A DNA stretch of 64,000 bases from assembly GCF_012489685.1 (NCBI RefSeq), contig NC_080043.1, forward strand, positions 84,088,292 through 84,152,291, read 5' to 3'. A program made the position numbers and the translations under genes. Shown here in pieces: positions 47,314 to 58,441 of this stretch (position 1 is the first letter of the stretch; each line of letters starts with the position of its first letter). The stretch is from Lotus japonicus. Its lineage: Eukaryota > Streptophyta > Magnoliopsida > Fabales > Fabaceae. Below the pieces are notes generated by a model that had not been told where the DNA came from, searched no databases, and saw only the letters and a list, made by a program, of their open reading frames with translations.

Positions 47314-48412
47314 TTTACCATTATTACATTAACATTCCCTCTATTGTTTAATCAGATACTAACCACCCTTATTTTATTTGCAGTAACCTTCTCTTAGGTT
47401 TGTCATTATTGTGCTAACTTTCCATGAGATTTATCTTTATAACAACACTCTTTCTATTACTCAAAATGATGTTTGAAAGAGTAGATGCCAGTGCGTTTTG
47501 CAAAATATAGGAGAGATCATTGCAATTATTATAAACCTCAATAAAGATAAGTGGAATTTAAAAGAAAAAAACTCAAATTTCACATTCTATAAACCCTTAT
47601 CTTACATCAAGCAAAATATGTGAACATTTATAAGAATTTTATGAAATTTCTTACTTTTAAGTTTTAACCTTTAAATTTTTTTTTTTTTACTTCTCACCCA
47701 TCATAAAGTCTAAAAATTTGAGTTAGATAAAGAGGACTCTTTTAAAATATATGAAATTGAAAAATAATGTGGGAACTACGTTAACTAAAAAAATTTAAGG
47801 ACCAAAATTGCATAGAATCTAAATTAGTGGGAAAATGCAATTAAGCATGTCTTATAAACACATATCATAAGTTATGCATGTATGTGCATCTTGTGTTGTA
47901 CTTATGGTCTGGCTCTTAAAAGATGAAACATTCTCAATGTGAATATTAATAACGTACCATTAATGGCAAAATTGCTTTCAAACATTTTTGACTCCTGGTG
48001 GATTAGAATTCTAACCCCCATATGCCCTAAAGAAAAGGGTGTGTAGGCTGTAGCTTGAAGAATGTTGGGACAAATGAGTTGAGTGGAACCAATAGATAAT
48101 CCAGATCACATTATTATGATTTATGAGAGCATGGTGAATTTGTGATAGTTGCACAGAACCTTTGACTTCTTGTAAACCTCATAGAGAAGGAATCTGAAAA
48201 GGTATCCAAACACAACAAAAAAAGAGATGAAAAGTACTAAGGCATGTTACATTTTGCAGCTTTCGAGATTAAGCTCAGGGGTCAAAGCATAAAACAGTGA
48301 AGACTCCGAAAATAATTAATGATCGTTCAGTGAAATACTATTGATTTGCTTTTGGTATAGTAATATTCAATTTTATTTGGATCATGTTTCTTCAACACTG
48401 ACTTTTTTATTA

Positions 48413-49164
48413 GAGCATCCCCGATGCAATGTTTTTAGTTTTTATTTTTGAGTTAAGAACTAAGAGCATCTCCAATGAAGTCCTTATTTTGAGATCTTAA
48501 AATAAGATCCAGATCTTATTAGATCCCACCATTGAAGCTATCCTACATGGCATGAGATCTTAGCAAAAGCTAAGATCCGTACCTTAGCTCAGGTACTCTC
48601 AAATGTGAGATCTTAAATAAAATAATAATTTTTTTCTCTCCTGCAATACCATAACCAAAGTGAAAAATAAGGAGGGAAATAAATAATATAAATATATTGG
48701 GTATTGTGGGCCCGGTCAAAAGTAAAATAAGATCTCAACCACTAGAGTGAAATGTGCATAGAGACCTTATGAGTGTCTTAAATCCTATGTGGCAATCTGG
48801 GCCCACAAAAAATGAGTAAAGTCCCAAAATAAGTTCCTACCATTGGAGATGCTCTAGAACTGAGTTCTTAACAATTGGAATAAGAACTAAGTTCTTATAT
48901 AAGGAATTTTACTTTTTGAGTTATTAACATAAAAAATCATTTTTTTTTCTCTCATCTAAATTATTTTATGAGTTTTGTTTTATTACTTTATGAAAATAAA
49001 AAGTATAAATAATGTGGTTGGTGAGACCAAATGAATAGTGGTAAGAACTAAAAACTCATGGTTGGAGGAAAATTGATTGAGAGTTGCTTAAGCACATGTG
49101 GCAATACGGACCCACATGAATAGTGCTAAGAGCTAAGAAATAAGAACTAACATTGAAGATGTGA
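48413..49164. mobile_element. MITE related to the one at 74-472, with another MITE inside it
   Basis: Starts GAGCATCCCCGATGCAATG after TTA. Its right part matches the window-start MITE closely, ending near AACATTGAAGATGTG. It is interrupted by the element at 48464-48854. There is no coding capacity. Confidence 0.65.
48464..48854. mobile_element. Nested MITE with GAGCATCTCCAATG ends
   Basis: The ends GAGCATCTCCAATGAAG and CTACCATTGGAGATGCTC are inverted, flanked by TAA on the left and TAG on the right. It is 391 bp and inserted into the older MITE at 48413-49164, so it is the younger of the two. Both have PIF/Harbinger-like ends. Confidence 0.75.
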
Positions 49165-50292
49165 CAATACAGGTCCTCATGGTTGGAGCAAAATTGATTG
49201 AGAGTTACTTCTACTAGGAGTATTTTTTTAAATGCAGCGCGCAGTTTGATAAATTAATAACTTTCGGGTAGATCCACGTTAAGCAGCTAATAGTTTGCGT
49301 TTAATACTAACATATATATACACTCCGCTTCGAAATAACTATTCAGAATAAGAATAAACAAATATATTAAAAAATGTAATTAATATTTTTAATTTTTAAA
49401 AGACATTAATTATTTTACTATTTTATATATTTTTGTTTTTTATTAACTATTATCATAGAGCATATTATATGAAAAAAAATATCAATTAATGTTTTCTTAA
49501 AATTTTAAGTGCTCAGTTATTGAGAAATATTTTTTTTTTCTCTAAATGCACAATTTGAATGTATGGAGTATGTTACTATTATTTAGGTGGCTTCTAAGGT
49601 GAAAGAGCTTGATGGGTCTTTCACACATGAAAGAGCAAAATGACCTAGTATAGCAAGTTGTCTGACCTGTTAAATAAATTAAAAATTTAGCCCTATTAAT
49701 TTATGTAATTGAGATTAAACCCCACATCTTGAAATTGAGAATCTTGCCCGACATCGTTGTCAAGATGTTCTATTAAATCCCTTACAAGGTGAACCATTCA
49801 CGAAACCGATCCTATGATTCCTTGGAGTTGGGATTGTACTTGAGAATTTTGCGAATTTTGGCTTGATGTCTTTTTGAGATTCTATTGAGCGATTGAAATT
49901 TATTCATCTTTAATTATCTTCCTCAGTGAAAAGTTAATACATTTAATTTGATAAAATTAACTATTGAGTTATTAGACATTGGGTTTAAACAAAACGAGGA
50001 GGCATCAGAATCATGCTTGTGATTGTATTTGTTGTCTTTGATTCAATTGATTGTGTTCACTCAAGCTTCCATATGGGCAAACCAAGAGTAGGACAATGAG
50101 GTTTCACCCAACAATCAGGTCAGCAAAATTTCTCTTTCAAGCCAGATCTGCATCTACAGGTAAATGATTTCTTGAAAGTTTAAACATGCTTCCATGGTGC
50201 TCAGTGCACAAACGAGGGGGTAGGGGGTAGGAAGTATGGTGACTACAATTCTAATATGAAAACTTGTGTGAGGCTAAACTAGGAATATAATA
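49165..50292. other. Intergenic, nothing recognised
   Basis: AT-rich DNA between the nested MITEs and the Harbinger element. No coding or RNA gene is supportable. Confidence 0.4.
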
Positions 50293-50782
50293 TTAGACCA
50301 TCCACAATGGATGGTTGAATTAATTGTTTAATGTTGTTGAATTTTGTTGAAGGGGTTTAGTGGTTGTAGAAGTTAGGTGAAAGGGAAGAGAGAATAAAAT
50401 TGTTGAAGATTTTCAACAAAAATAAAGAGCCTGCGGTGTGCCACGTGGCGCGAGGCCAGTGGCCACCGCAAGCGCGTGTAGAACACGCGCAGACAAGGCG
50501 CGTCTGCAGGAAAGAGAATTTTTTTTTATTCTCCTGCCACGTGGCTTCCTCTGATTGGTTGCTCCAGATTTCGTTTTTCCTTATCCTTTGAACTCAATTA
50601 TTTCATCAAAAAAAAATATTTTCTGAAAAAAAAAATTATACCAAAATTCATGATTTTTTTTCCTCTATAAATAGAGACTTGGTTCGTTTGATTTGGACAC
50701 AGAAAAAAAAAACCAAGTTTTTTCACTCTCTTATTATCTCTCTCACCATCTTATTTATCTATCTATTAGCATTTGTATTGAA

Positions 50783-51364
50783 ATGGATCCCAACAATCAC
50801 CATTTCAACACCCAGAATTCTTCAAACAACCCATTTTACAACCAAAATCACAACAACTATGAAGATCCAAATCAAATTTCTTACCAACGTCCTCAAAATC
50901 CAAACTATTATCAAGTCCCATATCAAATCTCCAACCAACGTCCTCGAAATCCAAACTATTATCCAGATCCAAATCAATATTCGTACCAACCTCCTCAAAA
51001 CATACAAAATTTTAACCAGTCATCAATTGTTCCAAACTCTCATCCATCTTATGGATCTGTGAGATATTCATCTCAAACACCCCAGTCTAGTGGTTATATG
51101 TCAGTGGTTCCTGAAAATTTTCTGAGTGTTAATGTACCGAAATTTCCAGAATTTTCAACACAAGTCAATCTTGGTGGCGGGTCAGCTGATAATGAAGTCA
51201 ATGAAATCACTCCTAAGAGCAAAAAAGCCCATTCACCCGCATGGAACACTGCACAAAATCTAGTGCTAATTAGTGGGTGGATTAATTGTGGAACAAACAG
51301 TGTTGTCGGAAGAAACCAGAAAGGAGAAACATTTTGGAGAAGCTTATGTACTCAACCGATTTAG
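50783..51364 (+). pseudogene. Harbinger SANT/Myb-like accessory protein, truncated
   Basis: Starts MDPNNHHFNTQ, continues with an Asn/Gln/Tyr/Pro-rich region with repeated YxxPNQ-type units (QRPQNPNYY, QRPRNPNYY), and then enters a SANT-like domain with WNTAQNLVLISGWINCGT and ETFW. The frame ends soon after, where intact relatives continue for well over a hundred residues. In Harbinger elements this protein binds DNA and helps the transposase reach the nucleus. The SANT domain is cut short here. Confidence 0.75.
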
Positions 51365-52571
51365 AGAGCGTCGAAGAAAAATTCGAGAAGATACTGCACC
51401 TTGTAGTAGAAAATATCTCGGTAGAGATCATACAGCGGCAAACCAGAGGCTAATTGGCGACTACTTTGCCAATGAGCCTACATATGACGATGCAATGTTT
51501 CGTCGTCGGTACCGGATGCAAAAACATCTTTTCCTTCGAATCGTTGATGACCTTTCAAGTAGTGATAACTACTTCACCCAACGCGTTGATGCAGCCAATA
51601 AACAAGGTATATCACCCTTAGCAAAATGTACCACAGCAATGCGAATGTTAGCATATGGTGTGGCAGTAGATGCGGTCGATGAGTACATCAAAATTGGAGG
51701 TACTACAGCATTGGAGTGTTTACGTAGATTCTGTAAAGGAATCATACGATTGTATGAGCAACAGTACCTGAGAGCACCAACCCAAGAAGACCTGCAAAGA
51801 ATACTACATGCTAATGACATGCGGGGGTTCCCAGGCATGATCGGGAGTATTGACTGCATGCACTGGGAGTGGAAAAATTATCCTAAAGCATGGGAAGGTC
51901 AATTTACTAGAGGGGATAAGGGAACCACAACAGTTATTCTTGAAGCAGTTGCAACTTATGACCTATGGATTTGGCGTGCCTTTTTTGGATGTCCTGGAAC
52001 GTTGAACGACATAAACGTTCTAGATCGGTCACCAGTGTTTGATGACGTGGAACAGGGAAAGGCTCCAGCTGTGAATTTCTTTGTGAATCAACGTCCCTAT
52101 AATATGGCATACTATCTAGCCGATGGTATCTATCCTTCTTATCCAACTTTCGTCAAAACGATTAGACTTCCTCAAAGTGAACCCGATAAGTTATTTGCAA
52201 AAGTTCAGGAGGGATGTCGGAAGGACATCGAACGTGCATTTGGAGTTCTTCAAGCTCGTTTTAAAATCATCCGTGAACCAGCTCGCTTGTGGGACATAGA
52301 TGACTTGAGTATCATTATGAGGTCATGCATCATATTACATAATATGATTGTCGAGGATGAACGAGATTCATATGCTCAACGTTGGACCGATTTTGAGCAA
52401 TCTGGGGAAGGTGGATCTAGTACACAACAACCATACTCGACCGAGGTTTTACCCGCTTTTGCAAATCATGTGCGTGCTAGATCCGAGTTGCGTGATTCAA
52501 ATGTTCATCATGAACTGCAAGCAGATCTAATGAAGCACATCTGGGCAAAGTTTGGAATGTCTCAGGATTGA
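51330..52571 (+). pseudogene. Harbinger DDE transposase, 5'-truncated
   Basis: An open frame of about 414 codons with the catalytic triad visible: Asp in GSIDCMHWEW (near 51850), Asp in GTLNDINVL (near 52005) and Glu in KDIERAFGVL (near 52230). The C-terminal part ends normally (IWAKFGMSQD). The N-terminus lacks an ATG in frame before about 51495, because the join to the SANT gene is in a different frame. The catalytic domain is otherwise undamaged, so the loss is recent or the product starts at an internal Met. Confidence 0.85.
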
Positions 52572-53696
52572 AGATGATTTGTATCGTACTAATTACGTTA
52601 TTTGTGTGTTGTGTGCTTAGGTTTTCCTTGTCTTGCATTTTAAGATATTGTGTGCTTAGTTTGTTGTCTTGCATTTTATTTTAAGAAAATAAAATAAATT
52701 CTTGTATGCTTAGTTTGTTGTCTTGCATTTTAAGTTAAGAAAAAAAATTATAGTCTATATTTTAAAAAATAAATAAATTGTTAAGTGTTTATTGTTTTAA
52801 TTTAATTTAAATCGATAATTGTAATTTTATGTAATTATAAAAACAAAAATATAAAATTAAATAAAAATGTGAAATAAAAAAGTGGTGGGGTAGGGTGAGT
52901 GGTGGGGTAGGGTGTTGAGAGTTAAGTAAAACCATTGGAGTGAGTAATTGTTGAGAGTTTGTTGAATTGGAGAGAGAAGATGATGTAGAGTGTTGGGAAG
53001 AGAAAAAGTGGGGTAGGAAAGGGTTAAACAAAACATTTTTTGTTTAACCATTGTATATGGTCTTACCACTCTATCAGATTGTCTGTTAAAAATCTAGACC
53101 ATTCGTTTAGATCTAATGGTGTAGAAGATGTCTTTCACAACATGCTCTTTCATGCTAGCACCCACCTATTATTATTTAAAGGGGGAAATGTACATTTTTT
53201 ATAAAGAAAACTCATTATCGCATATTTATAGATTCACCTTCAGATAAAAAGACTTCTATTTTACAACTAGTATAGTAAAATGAGCGATATTTGGTTTCAG
53301 TCCATTGTCACCTCAGTGGAGTAGAGGTGGAAAAACATCCATATATTTAGGGTCAAAATATTCATATAATTTATCTACAAAAAAAGTAAAATCTACCAAA
53401 AAAATATCCATATAATTTTAGCAAAATGCTTTTTAAGTAACACACACTTAATTTTTTCTCTATTTAATTTGGGAGAATTTGTAGAATGATGAAGCAAAAA
53501 TTTAAAATTACTAAAAAAAATTGGGTCAAAAGAGTACTGAATATCTAAACATCTCATGTGAGATTTTTTGGACAAATATGAGGAGTTAGCTCCTATAGCA
53601 GTGGTTAGTTAAAAAAGTAGAATCCCATGGTTGTCGGGGAACAGACGCTGACCCGTGAGAGCGATATTTCCAAAGCATAACTCATCATATTATTAA

Positions 53697-53861
53697 GAGT
53701 TTAATTTTGATGCACTGACGGTGTAAAGTTTTTTTACACCGTCAACCAATCAAATTTCAAGGATGTAACATGTCAATTAATAAAATTAAATGAAAAGAGA
53801 GATTTTCTCACATCCTCGAAATCTGATTGGTTGACGCCGTCGGTGCATCAAACTTTTCCTC
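53697..53861. mobile_element. Mutator-type MITE, copy 1
   Basis: A perfect 9-bp target duplication TATTATTAA flanks ends GAGTTTAATTTTGATGCAC and, on the other strand, GAGGAAAAGTTTGATGCAC. Inverted GACGGTGT and GTCAACCAATC motifs lie inside. It is 165 bp and the same family as 56599-56792. Confidence 0.85.
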
Positions 53862-53989
53862 TATTATTAATGTCCACTCCAACACTTTTTACTTTATACA
53901 TTTTCTTTTCTTCTTTTCATTAAATCAAAAGTAAGATGAAAAAGAAAACTTCACTTTTGGCCAAATTGGACATTAATAATAATACTATA

Positions 53990-54757
53990 TTTTATTGTTT
54001 TTTTTTTTAAATACAAGTTCTTTAAAGAAAGTGCGTATTGCAATTGAATAAATAAACTGATGGAATTTTTTTTCTGGTGAAGTAAAAAGTGTTAGATTAT
54101 ATATACTTATGTTATCTTAAAATAAAAATTACTTTATGTTTTTTCTTTTCGAAGATTTTATATACTCATGTAAATCGTGTATAAAATTGTTTCCATAAAT
54201 ATTGTATATGTGATTTAGTGATTTTTTCATAAATTCTATTTTATTTTTTTGAATTTTATTTTTCATATATATATATATATATAGCATCACTCTTTATTGT
54301 GACTTCTTCACTGAAAATAGTAGTAAATAATTAAACTTCAATAAGTGTTATGTAATTCATACAGACTCAAAATTTTTATTGTTTTTTTTTAAATACAAGT
54401 TCTTTAAAGAAAGTGCGTATTGCAATTGAATAAATAAACTGATGGAATTTTTTTTCTGGTGAAGTAAAAAGTGTTAGATTATATATACTTATGTTATCTT
54501 AAAATAAAAATTACTTTATGTTTTTTCTTTTCGAAGATTTTATATACTCATGTAAATCGTGTATAAAATTGTTTCCATAAATATTGTATATGTGATTTAG
54601 TGATTTTTTCATAAATTCTATTTTATTTTTTTGAATTTTATTTTTCATATATATATATATATATATAGCATCACTCTTTATTGTGACTTCTTCACTGAAA
54701 AATAGTAGTAAATAATTAAACTTCAATAAGTGTTATGTAATTCATACAGACTCAAAA
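53990..54757. repeat. Tandem duplication of a ~382-bp AT-rich unit
   Basis: Two adjacent copies start near 53990 and 54372 (for example AAATACAAGTTCTTTAAAG at 54009 and 54391). They are nearly identical, differing mainly in the (TA)n run near 54270/54650 and an A run. No coding content. Confidence 0.9.
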
Positions 54758-55132
54758 TTTAAATACTATGTAAATTCTGAATTGACTTCACAATTGATTA
54801 AAGGTGCATGGTACCTTATATCAGACTAAGGTGTGGTATCCAAAATGAGTTGGTACAATAATAAAGACTTATATACCAGTTAAAATTCTAATTTTGTTTT
54901 ATCATAGTAATGCAACGTTCCATTCTTAGGGGGTGAGATTTGTGAGTTGTGTGTTATGTGTTTTGTTCATCCATCATCCATGAACATTTTACGCGCATCT
55001 CCAGCACCATCATTCGTTTCTACCACTCATCCGTTTTTCATTAAAAACTGAATTTCATGAGATAGAGTTAATTGACAAGTAATTAACGTAAAATCTAAAG
55101 ATGTAGTAGTAATCACCTTGAATAACATGATA

Positions 55133-55425
55133 CTCCCTCCGTTCCTGATCTTTTGTTGTTTAAGGTTATACACATTGTTTAAGAGTGCAATCATTGATAT
55201 ATTTGTTGACATAGACACCCTTATTTAATGTTGAAATAAAGTGAAGATAAGAAACTTGCTATGATTTTGATTGGTGAAGATAAGAGGTGGTATGTGAGAG
55301 ATGTAGTATTAAATGAGGATATACATGGAATAAATTGAGAAAAAATACATTGGGTGTGTAAAACAACAAAAGTTTTGGAATTTAGGCCAAAAGTTAAAAC
55401 AACAAAAGATCAGAAAGGAAGAGAG
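55133..55425. mobile_element. Stowaway-like MITE
   Basis: The ends CTCCCTCCGTTCCTGATC and, on the other strand, CTCTCTTCCTTTCTGATC are followed on both strands by TTTTGTTGTTT and flanked by TA. CTCCCTCCGT is the classical Stowaway (Tc1/mariner) terminus. It is 293 bp and non-coding. Confidence 0.85.
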
Positions 55426-55427
55426 TA

Positions 55428-56598
55428 ATAATTTGTTGAATAACTTAATGTGAGTACCACACAAAAAAAATTCAAAGTACCACATAATTTACCTTAATTA
55501 AATGGGTCATGTACGTGAGTTATGGCTGTACTCAAGATCAAGGGTCATGAAATTAAGAAGGGGTCATGAATTTTCTTAATTCCTTAATCAATATATTCCT
55601 TTTGATAATTGGGTTTTACAGGCCACTACCATGCAAATGGTTTAGCCATTTTGATGACAAGGAAAGGGACAGTGATGCAGATGCTTTCATTGTCTTTCAT
55701 ACAACAGCCGCGAGTGTTTTTCCAGTATCCTTATCAACATGATGCAACTCAGCAACTGTATATAACAACATTCAAATGAGAATGAGGTGTTTGTCGTATA
55801 CATTATGAACATAACTGATTTGTTCATTATTGTATAAATTCACGCTCGACTGTAATTTTGTCCTCATCTTTCCCATAGCCTGTTCATGTTCTGCTCACAA
55901 TATATAAGCCAAGTTACTCCATCATTTTATTCTTCGACATTCTTTTTCATTTTCATTTCAGTGGACCATGGAAAAGAAAAAATATATATATAAAACCAAC
56001 AGGGATTAAGAACTGTCCATTGTCACATATCGAAATAAGATATCATAGCATCTTTACATAGATACTATTTGTCAACTATCAAATTTTGTTTGCTGGTTAA
56101 CGTTGAATGGACTTTCCAAAAGAATATAATAAATGAGATAAGCTGCATAGCTACCGGTAGTAATATATATTTAGAATATAATCTAGGTGCCCACTAGGAT
56201 GGACATTTTTATGATTTATCTATATCTTTTTTTTCAGTTGTAAAAAATGACCTATTTATAGCCTGAAAAAAGACCGTCTTTAAACATTATTGTTTTCTAG
56301 GTTAAGTATGGATTTAAGTTTCCCCGTAAATTTTGGAAATATAGGAATTGATTCCTAAAAATATTTCATAAATTTTATTCATCAAATTTAATGAAATACA
56401 CAAAGCTACCCGGTGTCCACAAAATACTCCACATAGAGTAATTTCACTAACGTTAGGACTAAAATGTATGATTTTTTTTAGAGGAACCAATTCCAAATTT
56501 TCTAAATTTTTAAGAGATTAAAAGCGTAATTAACCCTTTTTTTTTCTTTAATACACATATTTCAGGAAAAACTATTCGAGCTGGAAACATTTACATAA
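55428..56598. other. Intergenic, nothing recognised
   Basis: AT-rich interval between the Stowaway and Mutator-type MITEs, with no supportable gene. Confidence 0.4.
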
Positions 56599-56792
56599 GA
56601 GTTTAATGCATATGCACTGACAGTGTAAAATAGTTTTACACAGACATCCAATTGAATTCCGCCAAATCAGAAAATATCTTATTCTTTTAATTAAAATTAA
56701 AGTCAAATGTAATTATCTCTCCTATGTGGCATGCTTTGATTGGATGACTGTGTAAAACTATTTTACACTGTCAGTGCATATCCATTAAACTC
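56599..56792. mobile_element. Mutator-type MITE, copy 2
   Basis: A perfect 9-bp target duplication TTTACATAA (56590-56598 and 56793-56801). The terminal inverted repeats are about 45 bp (GAGTTTAATGSATATGCAC, then TGACAGTGTAAAATAGTTTT) with one mismatch. It is 194 bp. Confidence 0.92.
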
Positions 56793-56801
56793 TTTACATA
56801 A

Positions 56802-58441
56802 TGTGATACTAGTTTTTACAATGAATTTATGTTCATATAAAACCTTGAATTTGAGATATTTGTATCATTAGGAGAAATAAAACATATATCATTTAAATCG
56901 ACCATTAATATTATTGTTTAGACTGTAGTCTTAATATATATCTTAATGCTTTTAAAAGAAAGTATCTTTCATTTCCTACCAATACCAATGCCGAAGTATA
57001 AATCTTAATGAGAAGCAGCAACGTTCCATTTTTAAATTTAAGGTGCCATAGAGGATGGGGCATGCCCTCTGACTCCTTTCTGGGAGAAAGGACCAAAAGG
57101 AATTAAACAATGGTATGGGTGCTAGACCTTGGCTTGAACTGCTGAATGTTTACTGTGACACATGACAGAGTAGTGGACAAACTACTAACTCAGTATACGA
57201 CTTATCTTCATCATAATGATCCCGTGAAGCTCAGAATTCATTGCTGCTCATTTTGTTTGGTAAGATCCTATATCTATGCCGTTTTTTTACTTGAATATCT
57301 AGATAGTAATAGTAATTGTAATTTTAATTATCCATGTCTAATTAGTTAACATTAAGAGATTTTTTCATTGGTTTCTTTTTTACACAAAATCCATGGTAAT
57401 GGAATGATGCCCGATCTAAGACATAAAAGTTGTTGGATTCGAAAATTTGACTTTATAAACTTACAATTACATCACCTCAAGAAGACGATTGGAGCTTGAA
57501 CCAACAACTTGTCAGAGATAAGACCTTGACATGCTTCGCTCGAACAACCCCCTAAGGGTTTTTTTAACAAAGTATATCAATTTTCACTACTAGTCAAATA
57601 TAGTATGCACATTATAGAAGCTAATCCTAATTTAATCTAGAGCCTTCATTATAAGCCCATTATTATAGTTTCTTTTTCCCAACAATATTTTAATATTTCT
57701 ACCGAAAAATTACTATCATATGAATGTATGTTTATATTAGAAAAATAAAATCTGAGTATATCATAAAATGCATTTCTTGGGAGATTATAAGGTAAGGTTA
57801 CGATAATGATTATTCTGCAAATTAATTCATATAGTATATGTTTGGTTTGACGTTGGGTCAAATGCAAACGTAATTTTAGATATCTTATCATATCAATGAA
57901 AAACCTAGAATTTACCATGTTGAGAAATGAGTACAATGTGAATTAGAGAAACTAGACTTTTCTGCCATGAGTCATTTAGACAAACATTTTTGTTATTTGA
58001 GATATTACATTTATTGCCATGAGAAGAATATTAGGGGCCCAATCTCATAGGCCCAAGTTGCTAGGCCCGATTGGTCTTCTATCGTCCGGGCCAAGTTGGT
58101 ATAAGCTCAACAAACTTTTTCATGAGCCAATCAGATAATTTCATGAAGAATAATTAAAAGTTCATGCTGTTCTGCCCTATAGAAAAAGATGTTTTGTTCC
58201 AATAGTAATCTCCTCTCATCTGAGGAACACTTCCTTTATGTTTTGAATCACATTGATGTTCAGTAAAGAAGGAATTTTTACAATTTGAATACACAAACAA
58301 ATCAGGTCAAACATACTTACAGATAAAGATGATACAACTGAACTAAATTCACATTTCTAGTTGATTAACAGCTCTGGAGAAAATATGGTGAAAAACCAAA
58401 AAACAACATAGCAATCTGTTCATTATCAAATCTTGAAGGAA
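56802..58441. other. Intergenic, downstream of the SMP/C2 gene
   Basis: AT-rich DNA. The part nearest 58442 should contain the 3' untranslated region of the SMP/C2 gene. A GGCCC-rich patch lies at about 58035-58090. No other feature is supportable. Confidence 0.4.

Larger units (their letters stand above)
50296..53062 (+). mobile_element. PIF/Harbinger transposon with internal deletion
   Basis: The ends GACCATCCACAATGG and, on the other strand, GACCATATACAATGG are flanked on both sides by TTA, the PIF/Harbinger target. It is 2767 bp. It holds the 5' part of a SANT/Myb-like gene and a DDE transposase gene, both on the plus strand. The join between them suggests an internal deletion that removed the rest of the first gene and the start of the second. 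Confidence 0.9.
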
